In this document: piece after piece, positions 27,001 to 35,776 of the stretch
Numbering within the stretch: the stretch's first letter is position 1
Layout: every line of letters starts with the position of its first letter
Origin: Candidatus Nanopelagicales bacterium
Lineage (GTDB): Bacteria; Actinomycetota; Actinomycetes; S36-B12
Assembly (NCBI GenBank): GCA_018402235.1
Contig: JAGYJJ010000005.1
Span: 357,007-421,006 of the forward strand
DNA: 64,000 nucleotides
Direction of reading: 5' to 3'
The notes under the pieces: generated by a model
What the model saw: the letters and a program-made list of their open reading frames with translations, nothing else
Database searches by the model: none
What the model was told of the DNA's origin: nothing
Program-made: the position numbers and the translations under genes

Positions 27001-27110
27001 GCGAACCGCCCTATTCCCACCCGCGAACCTCCCCGCCTGGACCCGCGAACCTCCCCGCGTGGACCCGCGAACCTCCCCGCGTGGACCCGCGAACCTCCCC
27101 GCGTGGACCC
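27001..27110. repeat. 22-bp tandem repeat array, copy B
   Basis: Five 22-bp units, the first degenerate, read GCGAACCTCCCCGCG followed by TGGACCC. This is the reverse complement of the unit at 8972-9135. A further fragment GCGAACTGCC starts at 27111. The array lies in the 373-bp space between the response regulator start (26890) and gpgS (27264); apart from the array I see no other named element there. Confidence 0.95.
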
Positions 27111-27263
27111 GCGAACTGCCACATTTCGCAGGTCGAGTTGCCAATTTCCGATTTTCGAAGCCCTCGGCATCACCTTTCCACGACTGGCAACCTCCCGTTC
27201 GCCCGCGGTTCCCGACAACGACGTAACCTCCCGAGTGAACGCCCCCAAGGAAGCAGGTCTGCA

Positions 27264-28031
27264 GTGACGACGATCTCCGTGTGCATTCCAGCACGCAATG
27301 AGGAGTCGACCGTGGCCGCTCTGGTTCGTGCGGTCCGCCAGCATCCGCGCGCCGACGAGGTGATCGTCATGGATCACGCCTCGCAGGACGCCACCGCGTG
27401 CCTCGCCCGGGATGCCGGTGCGCACGTCATTTCCGCCAACGACGTCCTCCCGGAATTCGGCCCCGCCCTCGGAAAGGGCGACGTGCTGTGGCGTTCGGTG
27501 CATGCGGCCCGCGGCGATGTGATCGTCTGGCTTGACGCCGATCTGCGCTCCTACAGCCACGAATATTTGACGAAATTGATCGAACCTTTGGACAACGACA
27601 ACCCCACCGACCATGCCATCGCGCTCGTGCGTCCGGATTACCCACGCACCCTCGATGGTCAACCGACCGGTGGTGGACGCGTCACCGAGCGCACAGCCAA
27701 GCCCGCATTGCGCACCTGGCATCCGCATCTGGCTCATATCCGCCAGCCGCTCGCTGGTGAATACGCCATCCGCCGCGAGGTGGCACAAGCACTTCCCTTC
27801 GAAATCGACTACGGCGTTGAGATCGGCTTGCTGATCGACGTTGCAGCTGCCTACGGCACTAACTCAATTGCACAAGTGGCGCTGCCTGCCCGCATTCACC
27901 GCAATCGACCCGACAGCGAACTCGCAGAACCATCGAGGCAAGTCCTGCGCACGGCACTCAGCCGGGCTGGCCTGACGATGGCACACGCTCGGCCACCTCT
28001 GAACGTGGTTCGACCCCTGGCCATGGCCTAG
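27264..28031 (+). CDS. gpgS: Glucosyl-3-phosphoglycerate synthase
   Basis: GTG 27264 follows AAGGAAGCAGG. The 255-residue GT-A glycosyltransferase reads SVCIPARNEESTVAALV, VIVMDHASQDATA, GPALGKGDVLWRSVHAARGD, VWLDADL (the metal-binding DxD-like motif) and QPLAGEYAIRREVAQALPF, which is close to the actinobacterial GpgS pattern. It transfers glucose from UDP- or GDP-glucose to 3-phosphoglycerate, the first step to glucosylglycerate and, in some actinobacteria, methylglucose polysaccharides. The protein is shorter than mycobacterial GpgS (about 320). No gpgP phosphatase is adjacent. Confidence 0.9.
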   Translation: MTTISVCIPARNEESTVAALVRAVRQHPRADEVIVMDHASQDATACLARDAGAHVISANDVLPEFGPALGKGDVLWRSVHAARGDVIVWLDADLRSYSHEYLTKLIEPLDNDNPTDHAIALVRPDYPRTLDGQPTGGGRVTERTAKPALRTWHPHLAHIRQPLAGEYAIRREVAQALPFEIDYGVEIGLLIDVAAAYGTNSIAQVALPARIHRNRPDSELAEPSRQVLRTALSRAGLTMAHARPPLNVVRPLAMA

Positions 28032-28045
28032 TTCTAGTTCTAGTT

Positions 28046-29260
28046 CTAGGCCGAGACGATCCCTTCCACTACATAGTCCGCCACAGCAAGTGAGCTCGTC
28101 CAAGCCGGTGAGACCGCGTTCAACATATGGGTGGAGCGGCTATCGCCTTCCACCACGAAGTCCATTTCGAGCTTGCCACTAGGCACGTGGAGCAGTTGCG
28201 CCCGCACACCTGGCTTTCCGCGTTCGGTGAAGTCTTGCGGTCGAACCGATGGCACCAACGCTGCCGCCTGTTTCACCAGGTAAGAACGTGAGTACTTGGG
28301 CAATTCCGCGCGCAGCAAACCGGGAACATCGTGGTGTTTGCTGGTGAGGAACCGCGGGTAACTACGCACTACATCCCACAGTTCGTTACCGCGCATTCCC
28401 CCCGTGCCGCCGTAGTCCTCGCGCCACAACGCAGGGATGGCGGTCGGACCGATCTTGGCTCGGCCATCCACGGTGACGGTCAGGTGCACTCCGAGGAATG
28501 GATTGCGCGGATCGGGCACCGGATATACGTGCCGCTGCAATCGTCCGGGCTTCCAGTTGCCGTACCAATACAAACCCTTGAACGGCAGCATTCGGTAGTC
28601 CTGACCGAAGCCGAACCAGTGCGCCACGGTGTCGGCATACAAGCCCGCAGCATTGATGACGTGCCCGGCGGCAACCCGGCCTTCGAGAACGCTCATCACC
28701 CATCCCGGTCCAGCACCGGTTACCGCGTTACCGAGTACCACTCGTCCGCCTCGTTCGCGGACCCGCTCGGCGAGCGCTTCCACCACTCCCGCTGGACTAG
28801 CCACTGCGGTGTTCGGCGACCAGAGCGCATTCCCCACCGTGCGCGCCAGAGGCTCGAGTTCGGCGAGTCCGGATTCGTCGATCAATTCCAACTCGACGCC
28901 GTTTGCCTGCCCGCGATCGAACAAGGTCATTAGCGAGGGCAATTGCTCCTCACTCGTGGTGACCACAACCTTGCCAGTTTCCCGCAGAGCAACACCTCGC
29001 TCGAGGCAGAAGTCCTTGAGCATGCGGTTGCCGTCGCGCGTCAATCGCGCTTTCAAGGAATCGGGCGCGTAATAGAAGCCGGCGTGCAGCACACCACTGT
29101 TACGACCGGATGCATGGGCGGCCAGGTGATCTTCCTTGTCGTAGACGACCACCGAGTCCGTGGGATTGCGCGTCAGCCAAGCATCGGCCAAAGCTAGCCC
29201 CACAACACCCCCACCAATCACCACGAGATCAGCAGTGGAGGGTGCGAAAGTTGACGGCAC
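28046..29260 (-). CDS. lhgO: L-2-hydroxyglutarate oxidase (FAD-dependent)
   Basis: The 404-residue protein has the FAD-binding loop LVVIGGGVVGLALADAWL at the N-terminus, AHASGRNSGVLHAGFYY and INAAGLYADTVAHWFG, and ends LNAVSPAWTSSLAVADYVV. HASGRNSGVLHAGIYY is the LhgO signature. It oxidises L-2-hydroxyglutarate to 2-oxoglutarate, repairing a side product of metabolism, with electrons passed to the membrane. It is convergent with gpgS; TTCTAG is repeated three times in the short gap (28032-28048). Confidence 0.92.
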   Translation of the reverse strand: MPSTFAPSTADLVVIGGGVVGLALADAWLTRNPTDSVVVYDKEDHLAAHASGRNSGVLHAGFYYAPDSLKARLTRDGNRMLKDFCLERGVALRETGKVVVTTSEEQLPSLMTLFDRGQANGVELELIDESGLAELEPLARTVGNALWSPNTAVASPAGVVEALAERVRERGGRVVLGNAVTGAGPGWVMSVLEGRVAAGHVINAAGLYADTVAHWFGFGQDYRMLPFKGLYWYGNWKPGRLQRHVYPVPDPRNPFLGVHLTVTVDGRAKIGPTAIPALWREDYGGTGGMRGNELWDVVRSYPRFLTSKHHDVPGLLRAELPKYSRSYLVKQAAALVPSVRPQDFTERGKPGVRAQLLHVPSGKLEMDFVVEGDSRSTHMLNAVSPAWTSSLAVADYVVEGIVSA

Positions 29261-29318
29261 CTTCTCACCTTAGTTATCGATCCCATTTGGCCATGCGTGT
29301 TCGCGCCTTCTCACGGGC

Positions 29319-30668
29319 ATGACGTGTCAGCATGAGTGCGTGCACAACGACGATCAATCAGCCGAGGTCGACGCCACTCACGATGGCGCGCTCGGTCTGG
29401 ATGGTTTGCTCGAGTGGACTCAGGCGCGATATGTCGCGCGTACCGCGGCAAAGCCATTGCGCCCGGTTGCTGCTCGGCTCGATGAATCCCACGGCAGCGT
29501 TCTGGCTCGTGCACTGACCAGCCCCTACGACGAACCATTCGCGGACGCTGCTGCTCACGACGGTTACGCCGTGTGTGGTGAAGGCCCATGGACCATCGTG
29601 GATCTTGCTCAGGATGTGGCTCTATCTCCCCACACCGCGATGCGCGTGCGCGCCAAGCAGATACTTCCCGGCCACACAGATGCCGTACTACGCGTGGACC
29701 GGGGAGTGATCACTCACGACGATGAACTCGAAAAGGTGACCGCCCGAGATCCACTCACCGATCTTCCTGAGCCAACAGCCCGACCAGACTTTGGCGATGC
29801 AATAACTCGTCAAGGAACCATTCGCGCATGCGGAACCGAATTGGTGCACGCGCACACTCCAGTCACGGCAGGAACGTTGGCACTTGCTGCTGCGGCGGGC
29901 CTGGACACACTCGAGGTGGTCGCCCCGCCGGTAGTTGGCACATTGGTGCTGGGGTCATCACTTCTCACCAGCGGACCACCTCGCGATGGCCGGGTGCGCG
30001 ATGGCCTCGGGTGGACCATTCCCGCACTCATCGGTTCACTCGGCGCTCGCGCTAACCCACCAGTGCGGGCACCGGATACCCGTGAGCTCCTGATACAACA
30101 GATCGACGACGCCAACGTAGACGTGCTCATCACCACCGGCTCAACATCTCCGGGTGGGGACAACATTTTGCGCGAGGCACTTCGCGATCTCAATGCGCAC
30201 TGGTTGGTCGACGGAATCATGGTCGCGCCGGGTGCGCAGACGCTTCTCGTTCGTCTTCCCGACGGTCGCTTGCTGCTGGGCCTGCCCGGGCAACCCATCG
30301 CCGCGCTGGCCGGACTCCTCACACTCGGCGCACCACTCATCGCTGGACTCCGCGGGGATTTGATCGAGCCACACCGATGTGAACCCAGCGCAGTTCCCTC
30401 GCGTGCACGTCTTACCGAACCAGCACCCGCAGCGCCGTACGACGAAGACACTGTGCTGTGTCCGGTACGCCTTCTTCCCGATTCCATTGCCACATCAACG
30501 AGCCACTTCGACACAGTTGCGTCGGCGATTCCTCTGCCCGCCGACGGACCGGCAGACCTTCGAGGGTGGGCCACAGCCGATGCAATTGCCGTGGTTCCCC
30601 CTGGCGTAGGTGACACGGGCGACGAAGTGGAACTCCTGGACCATCGCGGCCGACCGGCAACGCGCTAA
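29319..30668 (+). CDS. moeA: MoeA-like molybdopterin molybdenumtransferase
   Basis: The 449-residue protein shows the MoeA layout: domain with SPYDEPFADAAAHDGYAV (family PlPpfdnSamDGYAv), a middle domain with ILPGHTDAVLRVD, an MoaB-like domain with TLVLGSSLL and ITTGSTSPGGDN (family TGGxSxGxxD), and LPGQPIAALAGL. MoeA inserts molybdenum into adenylated molybdopterin. Several family positions are altered (for example GSTSPG instead of GGTSVG), so a divergent paralogue with reduced or different activity is possible. No other cofactor genes are adjacent. Confidence 0.75.
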   Translation: MTCQHECVHNDDQSAEVDATHDGALGLDGLLEWTQARYVARTAAKPLRPVAARLDESHGSVLARALTSPYDEPFADAAAHDGYAVCGEGPWTIVDLAQDVALSPHTAMRVRAKQILPGHTDAVLRVDRGVITHDDELEKVTARDPLTDLPEPTARPDFGDAITRQGTIRACGTELVHAHTPVTAGTLALAAAAGLDTLEVVAPPVVGTLVLGSSLLTSGPPRDGRVRDGLGWTIPALIGSLGARANPPVRAPDTRELLIQQIDDANVDVLITTGSTSPGGDNILREALRDLNAHWLVDGIMVAPGAQTLLVRLPDGRLLLGLPGQPIAALAGLLTLGAPLIAGLRGDLIEPHRCEPSAVPSRARLTEPAPAAPYDEDTVLCPVRLLPDSIATSTSHFDTVASAIPLPADGPADLRGWATADAIAVVPPGVGDTGDEVELLDHRGRPATR

Positions 30669-30745
30669 CGTAATGCAGGTTATGGGACCAATCGTGGGAG
30701 CGGCCAACATGATGCGCGCGAAGTGCACGGTTCGAGGCCTGACCC

Positions 30746-31822
30746 ATGGCTAGGCAGGTCGAGGGAACCGAATCCGATCAAGAGACCGGCTTCACTCAGT
30801 CTGGTCGGCGCCTCTTGCTTTTCGGTGGGCGCAAGTACGGCCCCGTTGCCAACATCCTTATTCGTCTCGCGGTTGCAGTCGGAGCCTTGGCCATCGCGGC
30901 CTCGCTCGTCTACTTCGAACGCGATTGCTACGAAGACAACGGAGTGCTCGGAGCCATTACCTGGATCGATGCGTTCTATTACGCGACGGTCAGTTTGTCG
31001 ACTACCGGCTACGGCGACATCGCACCCGTGTGCCAATCAGCGCGGCTTGCCAACGTTCTTGTTATAACCCCGCTGCGCTTCATTTTCTTGATCGTCCTGA
31101 TCGGTACCACCATCGAAGTGCTCACCCGCAAGACTCGACAAGAGTGGCGGACCCGCAATTGGAGGAAGCACGTGGAGAACCACACAATCGTCGTGGGCTA
31201 TGGAGTGAAGGGTCGCTCGGCGGCTCGCTCACTTAAGGACGCCGGGTACGACGGCAACACAATCGTGGTGGTCGCACCCGACCGTGATTCGGTCGACCTC
31301 GCCACTCGCGACGGTCTCGTGGGCATCGTTGGCGACGGTCGAAGCGAGGAGGTGCTCAAGGATGCCGCTGTCGAAAAGGCAGGTCGGGTGATCGTGGCCA
31401 CCGACGAAGACGACACATCCGTACTGGTCACGCTCACCGCGCGCAGACTTGCCCGCCCAAGCTGCACCATCGTTGCGGCGGTTCGAGAATCCCAAAACGC
31501 GGACATCCTTCGTCAGTCCGGCGCTAACAACGTCATTCCCACAGCAGAATCCGCGGGCCGCCTCATGGGTCTTTCGGTCATCAGTAACACGGCCGGCGAA
31601 ATCATGGAAGATCTGCTCGATTCCACGCGCGGACTGGAGGTCGTGGAGCGAGAGATCACCCGCGAGCAACTCGGTCTATCTCCAGCGCAACTCGATGCCA
31701 GTGGACAGTTGGTCCTGGCAGTCATCCGCAATGGCATCGCGCACCGCTTCGATACCGATGTCATCCGGCAACTCGAATCCGGCGATCGCCTCGTTGTCAT
31801 CCAAAACAGCGAGCAGCAGTAA
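30746..31822 (+). CDS. Potassium channel with TrkA-N (RCK) domain
   Basis: The 358-residue protein has a membrane helix near 33-55, the pore helix and selectivity filter SLSTTGYGDIAP near 85-100 and a second helix near 108-130. A cytoplasmic RCK domain follows with the Rossmann motif IVVGYGVKGRSAARSL, then a TrkA-C-like end to about 355. This is the two-helix MthK/KtrAB-like design. The ligand could be NAD, Ca2+ or cyclic di-AMP; the sequence does not show which. Confidence 0.92.
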   Translation: MARQVEGTESDQETGFTQSGRRLLLFGGRKYGPVANILIRLAVAVGALAIAASLVYFERDCYEDNGVLGAITWIDAFYYATVSLSTTGYGDIAPVCQSARLANVLVITPLRFIFLIVLIGTTIEVLTRKTRQEWRTRNWRKHVENHTIVVGYGVKGRSAARSLKDAGYDGNTIVVVAPDRDSVDLATRDGLVGIVGDGRSEEVLKDAAVEKAGRVIVATDEDDTSVLVTLTARRLARPSCTIVAAVRESQNADILRQSGANNVIPTAESAGRLMGLSVISNTAGEIMEDLLDSTRGLEVVEREITREQLGLSPAQLDASGQLVLAVIRNGIAHRFDTDVIRQLESGDRLVVIQNSEQQ

Positions 31823-31877
31823 CCGACTTCACAACCAGCGCACCCACGCAAGTACGGCCCGACCACTAGGAGGACCG

Positions 31878-32866
31878 ATGTTCGCCATCACTCAAGCCAA
31901 GCCCGGTGGCCCCGAGACGTTGCAGTGGGAGAAGGTTGCCGATCCCACGCCCGCACCCAATGAAGTGGTGATCGAGGTCGCCGCAAGTGCGGTGAACCGC
32001 GCGGACATCTTGCAGCGCGAGGGCAACTACCCTCCGCCCCCAGGCGAGAGCAACATCCTTGGTTTGGAGTGCTCGGGAACTATCACTTCAGTGGGTGCAG
32101 CGCTCACTCTTGACCGCATCGGTGAACGCGTTACAGCGCTGCTCGCCGGTGGTGGTTACGCGACGCGCGTTGCCGTACCGATCGGTCAGGTAATGAGCGT
32201 TCCCGAGGGTGTAGACATCGTGACCGCCGGCGCACTTCCTGAAGTTGCCTGCACGGTGTGGAGCAACTTGGTGCACGTAGCGCATCTGCGCGAGGGCGAG
32301 ACGCTGCTCATCCACGGAGGTGGTTCGGGTATCGGCACCATGGCTATCCAGATCGCACGTGCACTCGGTGCGCAGGTGGCCGTCACTGCCGGCAGCCAGC
32401 GCAAACTCGATGCCTGCGCCGCACTCGGTGCGGACATTCTCATTAACTACAACGAGCAGGATTTCGTTGAGGTGATCAAGGACGAGACCGCGGGCCGCGG
32501 TGCGCACGTGATCCTCGACAACATGGGTGCGAAGTACTTGATGAAGAACATCGATGCCCTCGCGCGCAATGGTCGCCAGGTGACCATCGGCATGCAAGGT
32601 GGCGTGAAGGGCGAGCTAGATATCTCTGCGATGTTGCGCAAGAACGTGGGCATCTTCGCCACCAGCCTGCGCGGGCGTCCGGACAGTGAGAAGGCCACCA
32701 TCTGCCGCGAGGTGGAAAAGCACGTGTGGCCGTGGATCGAGGCGGGCGTGGTCAAGCCGGTGGTGGACCGCGTGATGCCGATGCCCGAGGCCGGCGCGGC
32801 GCAGACCTCTGTGTGGAAAACGGCGACATCATCGGCAAGCTCGCCCTCCAAACCCCTAACCCCTAA
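31878..32866 (+). CDS. NAD(P)H quinone oxidoreductase, PIG3/zeta-crystallin type (one frame break)
   Basis: ATG 31878 follows AGGAGG. The protein reads NRADILQREGNYPPPPGESNILG, ECSGTITSVG, the nucleotide motif IHGGGSGIGTMAIQIA, and DNMGAKYLMKNIDALARNG, the PIG3 pattern. Near 32800 the frame breaks: continuing one frame over gives the expected C-terminus VENGDIIGKLALQTPNP and a TAA at 32866. It should reduce quinones with NADPH in the cytoplasm. The stop lies in a CCCCTAA tandem. Confidence 0.85.
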
Positions 32867-32891
32867 CCCGCTGACCCCCCTAACCCCTCCG

Positions 32892-32949
32892 CACTTTCCG
32901 CCAGCCCTCTGGCCGATCGACCGTCAATCCGCCAGACCCTGGCGGAAAG
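32892..32949. repeat. Intergenic hairpin element (copy 2)
   Basis: CTTTCCGCCAG (32894-32904) pairs with CTGGCGGAAAG (32939-32949). The first 45 nt (GCACTTTCCGCCAG, TCTGGCCGA, ACCGTC, ATCCGCCAG) align with the element at 16768-16856. It lies between the quinone reductase stop and the FrnE-like gene. Confidence 0.9.
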
Positions 32950-32983
32950 ACGGTCATCTCGCCACCCTGGTTCACTGGGTGCC

Positions 32984-33631
32984 ATGCGAATCGACGTATG
33001 GGCTGACCTGGTCTGTCCGTGGTGCTTCATCGGCAAGCGCCGGCTTCAGCTGGCGCTGGAAGAAATCGCTAACGCGCAATTCCTGAACAACGACGACGTC
33101 ACCATCGTCCACCGAGCCTTCCAGCTGGACCCATCCGCGAGTACGCACTCCGAGCCCACGGTCGATCACCTCGCGGCGAAATACGGCGTAAGCCGCGAAC
33201 AGGCGCTGGAAATGATGGCGGACGTGACCGAGGTTGCCGCGGGCGAAGGACTCGACTACCACCTGGATCGCACCATGACCGGCAACACCCGCGATGTGCA
33301 CCGCTTCGTTCTGTGGGTGCAGGACACCTCACCCAACACCACGCAGCCCCTTCTCGCCGACCTCTACTCGGGCTACTTCGAGCGGGGCGAGCGCATCTTC
33401 ACCATCGAGGATCTCGAACCATTCGCGAACAGACACGGCATTGACGCCCAAGCCATGCGCGAAGTCCTGGAGGGCCGCGACTACCTGGACGTCATCGCCA
33501 GCGACCAGGCAACGGCGCGTGACCTCGGTGCGGGCGGTGTTCCGTTCTTCGTCTTCAACAACAAGGTCGGAATCTCCGGTGCTCAGCCGGTGGGTGCGTT
33601 TCACGCCGCGATTGAGCAAGCACGCCAGTAA
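32984..33631 (+). CDS. DsbA-family oxidoreductase, FrnE-like
   Basis: The 215-residue protein begins MRIDVWADLVCPWCFIGKRRL; CPWC is the redox motif and the segment is the FrnE/polyketide-DsbA signature. GGVPFFVFNNKVGISGAQP, with the cis-Pro VPFF, lies near the end. It has no signal peptide, so it acts in the cytoplasm, probably as a disulfide oxidoreductase or isomerase. Confidence 0.92.
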   Translation: MRIDVWADLVCPWCFIGKRRLQLALEEIANAQFLNNDDVTIVHRAFQLDPSASTHSEPTVDHLAAKYGVSREQALEMMADVTEVAAGEGLDYHLDRTMTGNTRDVHRFVLWVQDTSPNTTQPLLADLYSGYFERGERIFTIEDLEPFANRHGIDAQAMREVLEGRDYLDVIASDQATARDLGAGGVPFFVFNNKVGISGAQPVGAFHAAIEQARQ

Positions 33632-33635
33632 CGAC

Positions 33636-34500
33636 CTAGAACCGAGCAGAAGTACGCGCCCGCGCGATCCCCTCCGCCTGAGCGGGCATCGGCGCACCAC
33701 GCAAACCAGCAAGACGATCGCTTCGCAAAGACAGATCCTTCGGCCCACCTTCAACCGAAGACTCGTAGATCAAGGACCTATCCAAGTCAAACTCCCCAGC
33801 AACCAAGTGACCGAAATCGAACTTAGACACCGCATCTCGTGCCACAACATGGAAGTTCCCCGACTCACTATGATTCAACAACTCGCTCGATCGACTCCAC
33901 CACATCTTCGACGAACAACGACGTCACTGTGTAGTCCACGAATCCCGGAACTCGGTTGCCCGCGCCCAACTCACGCACGAAGAACTCGAGCGTTGACGCA
34001 TGACCGCTGGGACTCCAACCGAAGAAATTGGTGCGCGCGATCACGGCCGACGCATGCGCGTTAAGCACTGTCTCTTCGCCTGCAGCCTTTGTGCGGCCGT
34101 AGGCCGTGTTAGGTGAGACTGCCTCATTCTCTTCGTACCAACCGCGAGCACCAGAGAACACCGCGTCCGTCGACACGTAGACGAAAGCTGCTCCCCGCGC
34201 AGCAGCAGCCCCCGCGAGCACGCCGCTCGCCTGAGCGTTCACTCGCATCGCCAACTCTTCATTCGCTGCACACGCTTGATGATTCGCCATGCCAGCGCAA
34301 TGCAGCACCACATCGGGCTCGACCTCATGCACCGCGCGTTCCAACGTATCAACAGCAAGCAGGTCAGCCGCAACCTTCTGATCACACCACGGAGCGGTGT
34401 TGATATCCCGAACTAGGCCGACAACGTCGTGACCAGACGAAAGAACGCGAACAGCATTGGCGCCCAGGAATCCACTTGCTCCCGTGATCAGCCAGCGCAC
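33636..34500 (-). CDS. RmlD-like NAD(P)-dependent sugar-nucleotide reductase (one frame break)
   Basis: The N-terminal part reads LITGASGFLGANAVRVLSSG (nucleotide loop), VLHCAGMANHQAC, VYVSTDAVFSG and the catalytic Tyr/Lys as YGRTKAAGE. After VEDVVESIERVVE the frame breaks near 33885 and LLNHSESGNFHVVARDAVSKFDF continues in the next frame to 33636. HVVARDAVSKFDFG matches the usual C-terminal GiYHivg-x-x-x-SKyeF segment of RmlD homologues. A second rmlD lies at 38591. The substrate is likely a deoxysugar nucleotide. Confidence 0.8.
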
Positions 34501-34530
34501 GTGTGCATTGTGCCGTAAAGAACCGGCGAG

Positions 34531-35037
34531 CTACATAGCTTCGGTCAGCGCGGCAATACGCCGCACCAAGTACTGAGAAAAATACCCGTGATACTTCGCC
34601 TGGAGCACCGGATCACGCCAATCGGCACCGGTGACCACGTCGCGGCACGTCGGTTCCCCGCATAGGCACGTGAACTCGTCGTAGTCAGACGCATCGGTCA
34701 TGGCGTAGTCGAAGGTGAGTTCCTCACCAACCGCGATGTCGCGCATCGCAACAAGAACAGCGGACCCGATAACCCCGCAGTTCGGCTCGCACGAATGGTT
34801 GAGCATGTCGCCGGGCTCAGGGGTGTCACTGGAGACCAGATACAAATCGTGGTCGACCTGGATGGAACGGCTTTGCCGATCATCGCTCATCGCCGAGAGG
34901 GTCGCGCGATCCACGACCCATCCGCCGAAGCCCGCCACGGTCTCGCCCTGGGCGATCGGCTCGGTGGCGTACGAGCCCCATCCTTTACCTCCGGCAGGAC
35001 GAGCCTGAGCCTTTGGCGTCAACCAGTTGTAGTCCAA
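34531..35037 (-). CDS. SET-domain protein (putative lysine methyltransferase)
   Basis: The 168-residue protein is almost only a SET domain: GKGWGSYATEPIAQGETVAGFGG (SAM-binding GxG), DMLNHSCEPNCGV (NHSCxPNC), ELTFDYAM (ELxxDY) and post-SET cysteines CLCGEPTCR. All core residues for SAM binding and the catalytic Tyr are present, so it is probably active. The target protein is unknown. It is divergent from bpa across 153 bp. Confidence 0.88.
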   Translation of the reverse strand: MDYNWLTPKAQARPAGGKGWGSYATEPIAQGETVAGFGGWVVDRATLSAMSDDRQSRSIQVDHDLYLVSSDTPEPGDMLNHSCEPNCGVIGSAVLVAMRDIAVGEELTFDYAMTDASDYDEFTCLCGEPTCRDVVTGADWRDPVLQAKYHGYFSQYLVRRIAALTEAM

Positions 35038-35190
35038 TCAGGCCACCTTTCACGGCCCGGAAAACCCCGGGGAAGCAGTCACAAATCGAGCAAAGTCCGC
35101 AAAGTCTGCCAGAAGAATGTTACGAAGCAAAGACCGGCCTTCGCCTGGTCCAGGAGGCGCAAGCAGCACGCAGGGGCACACAATGGAACG

Positions 35191-35761
35191 ATGGACTTCA
35201 TGAGCGAGCAGCCGGTCATCGATCAAGACGGTCACATCGTCGGCCCCACAAGCCAAACCGGCGCAACTGACGCAGCCGTCGTAGGCGACGGGCAGCCCAC
35301 CGACCCCACGGCCGACCCAACAGGCCTCGTCCAGCAACCCGCCAAGGTGATGCGCATCGGCACGATGATCAAGCAACTGCTCGACGAGGTGAAGTCCGCA
35401 CCGCTGGACGAAGCGGCCCGCGTGAGACTCAGTGAGATCTACGCGCAGTCCATCAAGGAACTCGAGGAGGGTCTATCCCCCGAGCTCGTGGAGGAACTCG
35501 ATCGCCTCTCCTTACCGTTCGCCGCCGACCAAGCGCCCAGCGAAGCCGAATTGCGCATCGCCCAGGCCCAACTGGTCGGCTGGCTCGAGGGCTTGTTCCA
35601 CGGAATCCAGGCCGCGATCTTCGCCCAGCAGGTGGCGGCCAAGGCGCAACTCGATCAGATGCGCGGTGCGCCGCAGCTTCCCTACGATGCCGATGAACCC
35701 CAGCCAAGGCGCGCAAAACGATCAGTCCGACGGCCAGAGCGGAATAGGTCACTATCTGTGA
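35191..35761 (+). CDS. bpa: Bacterial proteasome activator (Bpa, DUF2587; one frame break)
   Basis: ATG 35191 (or ATG 35200) starts a protein with a disordered acidic N-terminus and a helical core (VMRIGTMIKQLLDEVKSAPLD, LSPELVEELDRLSLPF, LVGWLEGLFHGIQAAIFAQQ). The frame breaks in the CCCC run near 35700; one base removed leads to SDGQSGIGHYL and the stop at 35761. The C-terminal Tyr-Leu (GQYL-like) is the motif that docks on the 20S proteasome and opens its gate without ATP. No proteasome subunit is in the window. The intact tail in the second frame argues that the break is not real. Confidence 0.9.
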
Positions 35762-35776
35762 CGGTAGGTTGGGCCG

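Noticed and set aside
26126..27226. Long forward open frame of 366 codons over the response regulator
   Set aside because: It is antisense to a clear OmpR-type regulator and its product has no recognisable domain; it is a by-product of GC-rich codon use.
28032..28048. TTCTAG hexamer repeat between gpgS and lhgO as a regulatory element
   Set aside because: Three copies of a hexamer at a convergent junction are adequately explained by slippage; no second feature supports it.
29810..30616. Reverse open frame of 268 codons opposite moeA
   Set aside because: Low-complexity Ser/Arg-rich product, antisense to a recognisable gene.
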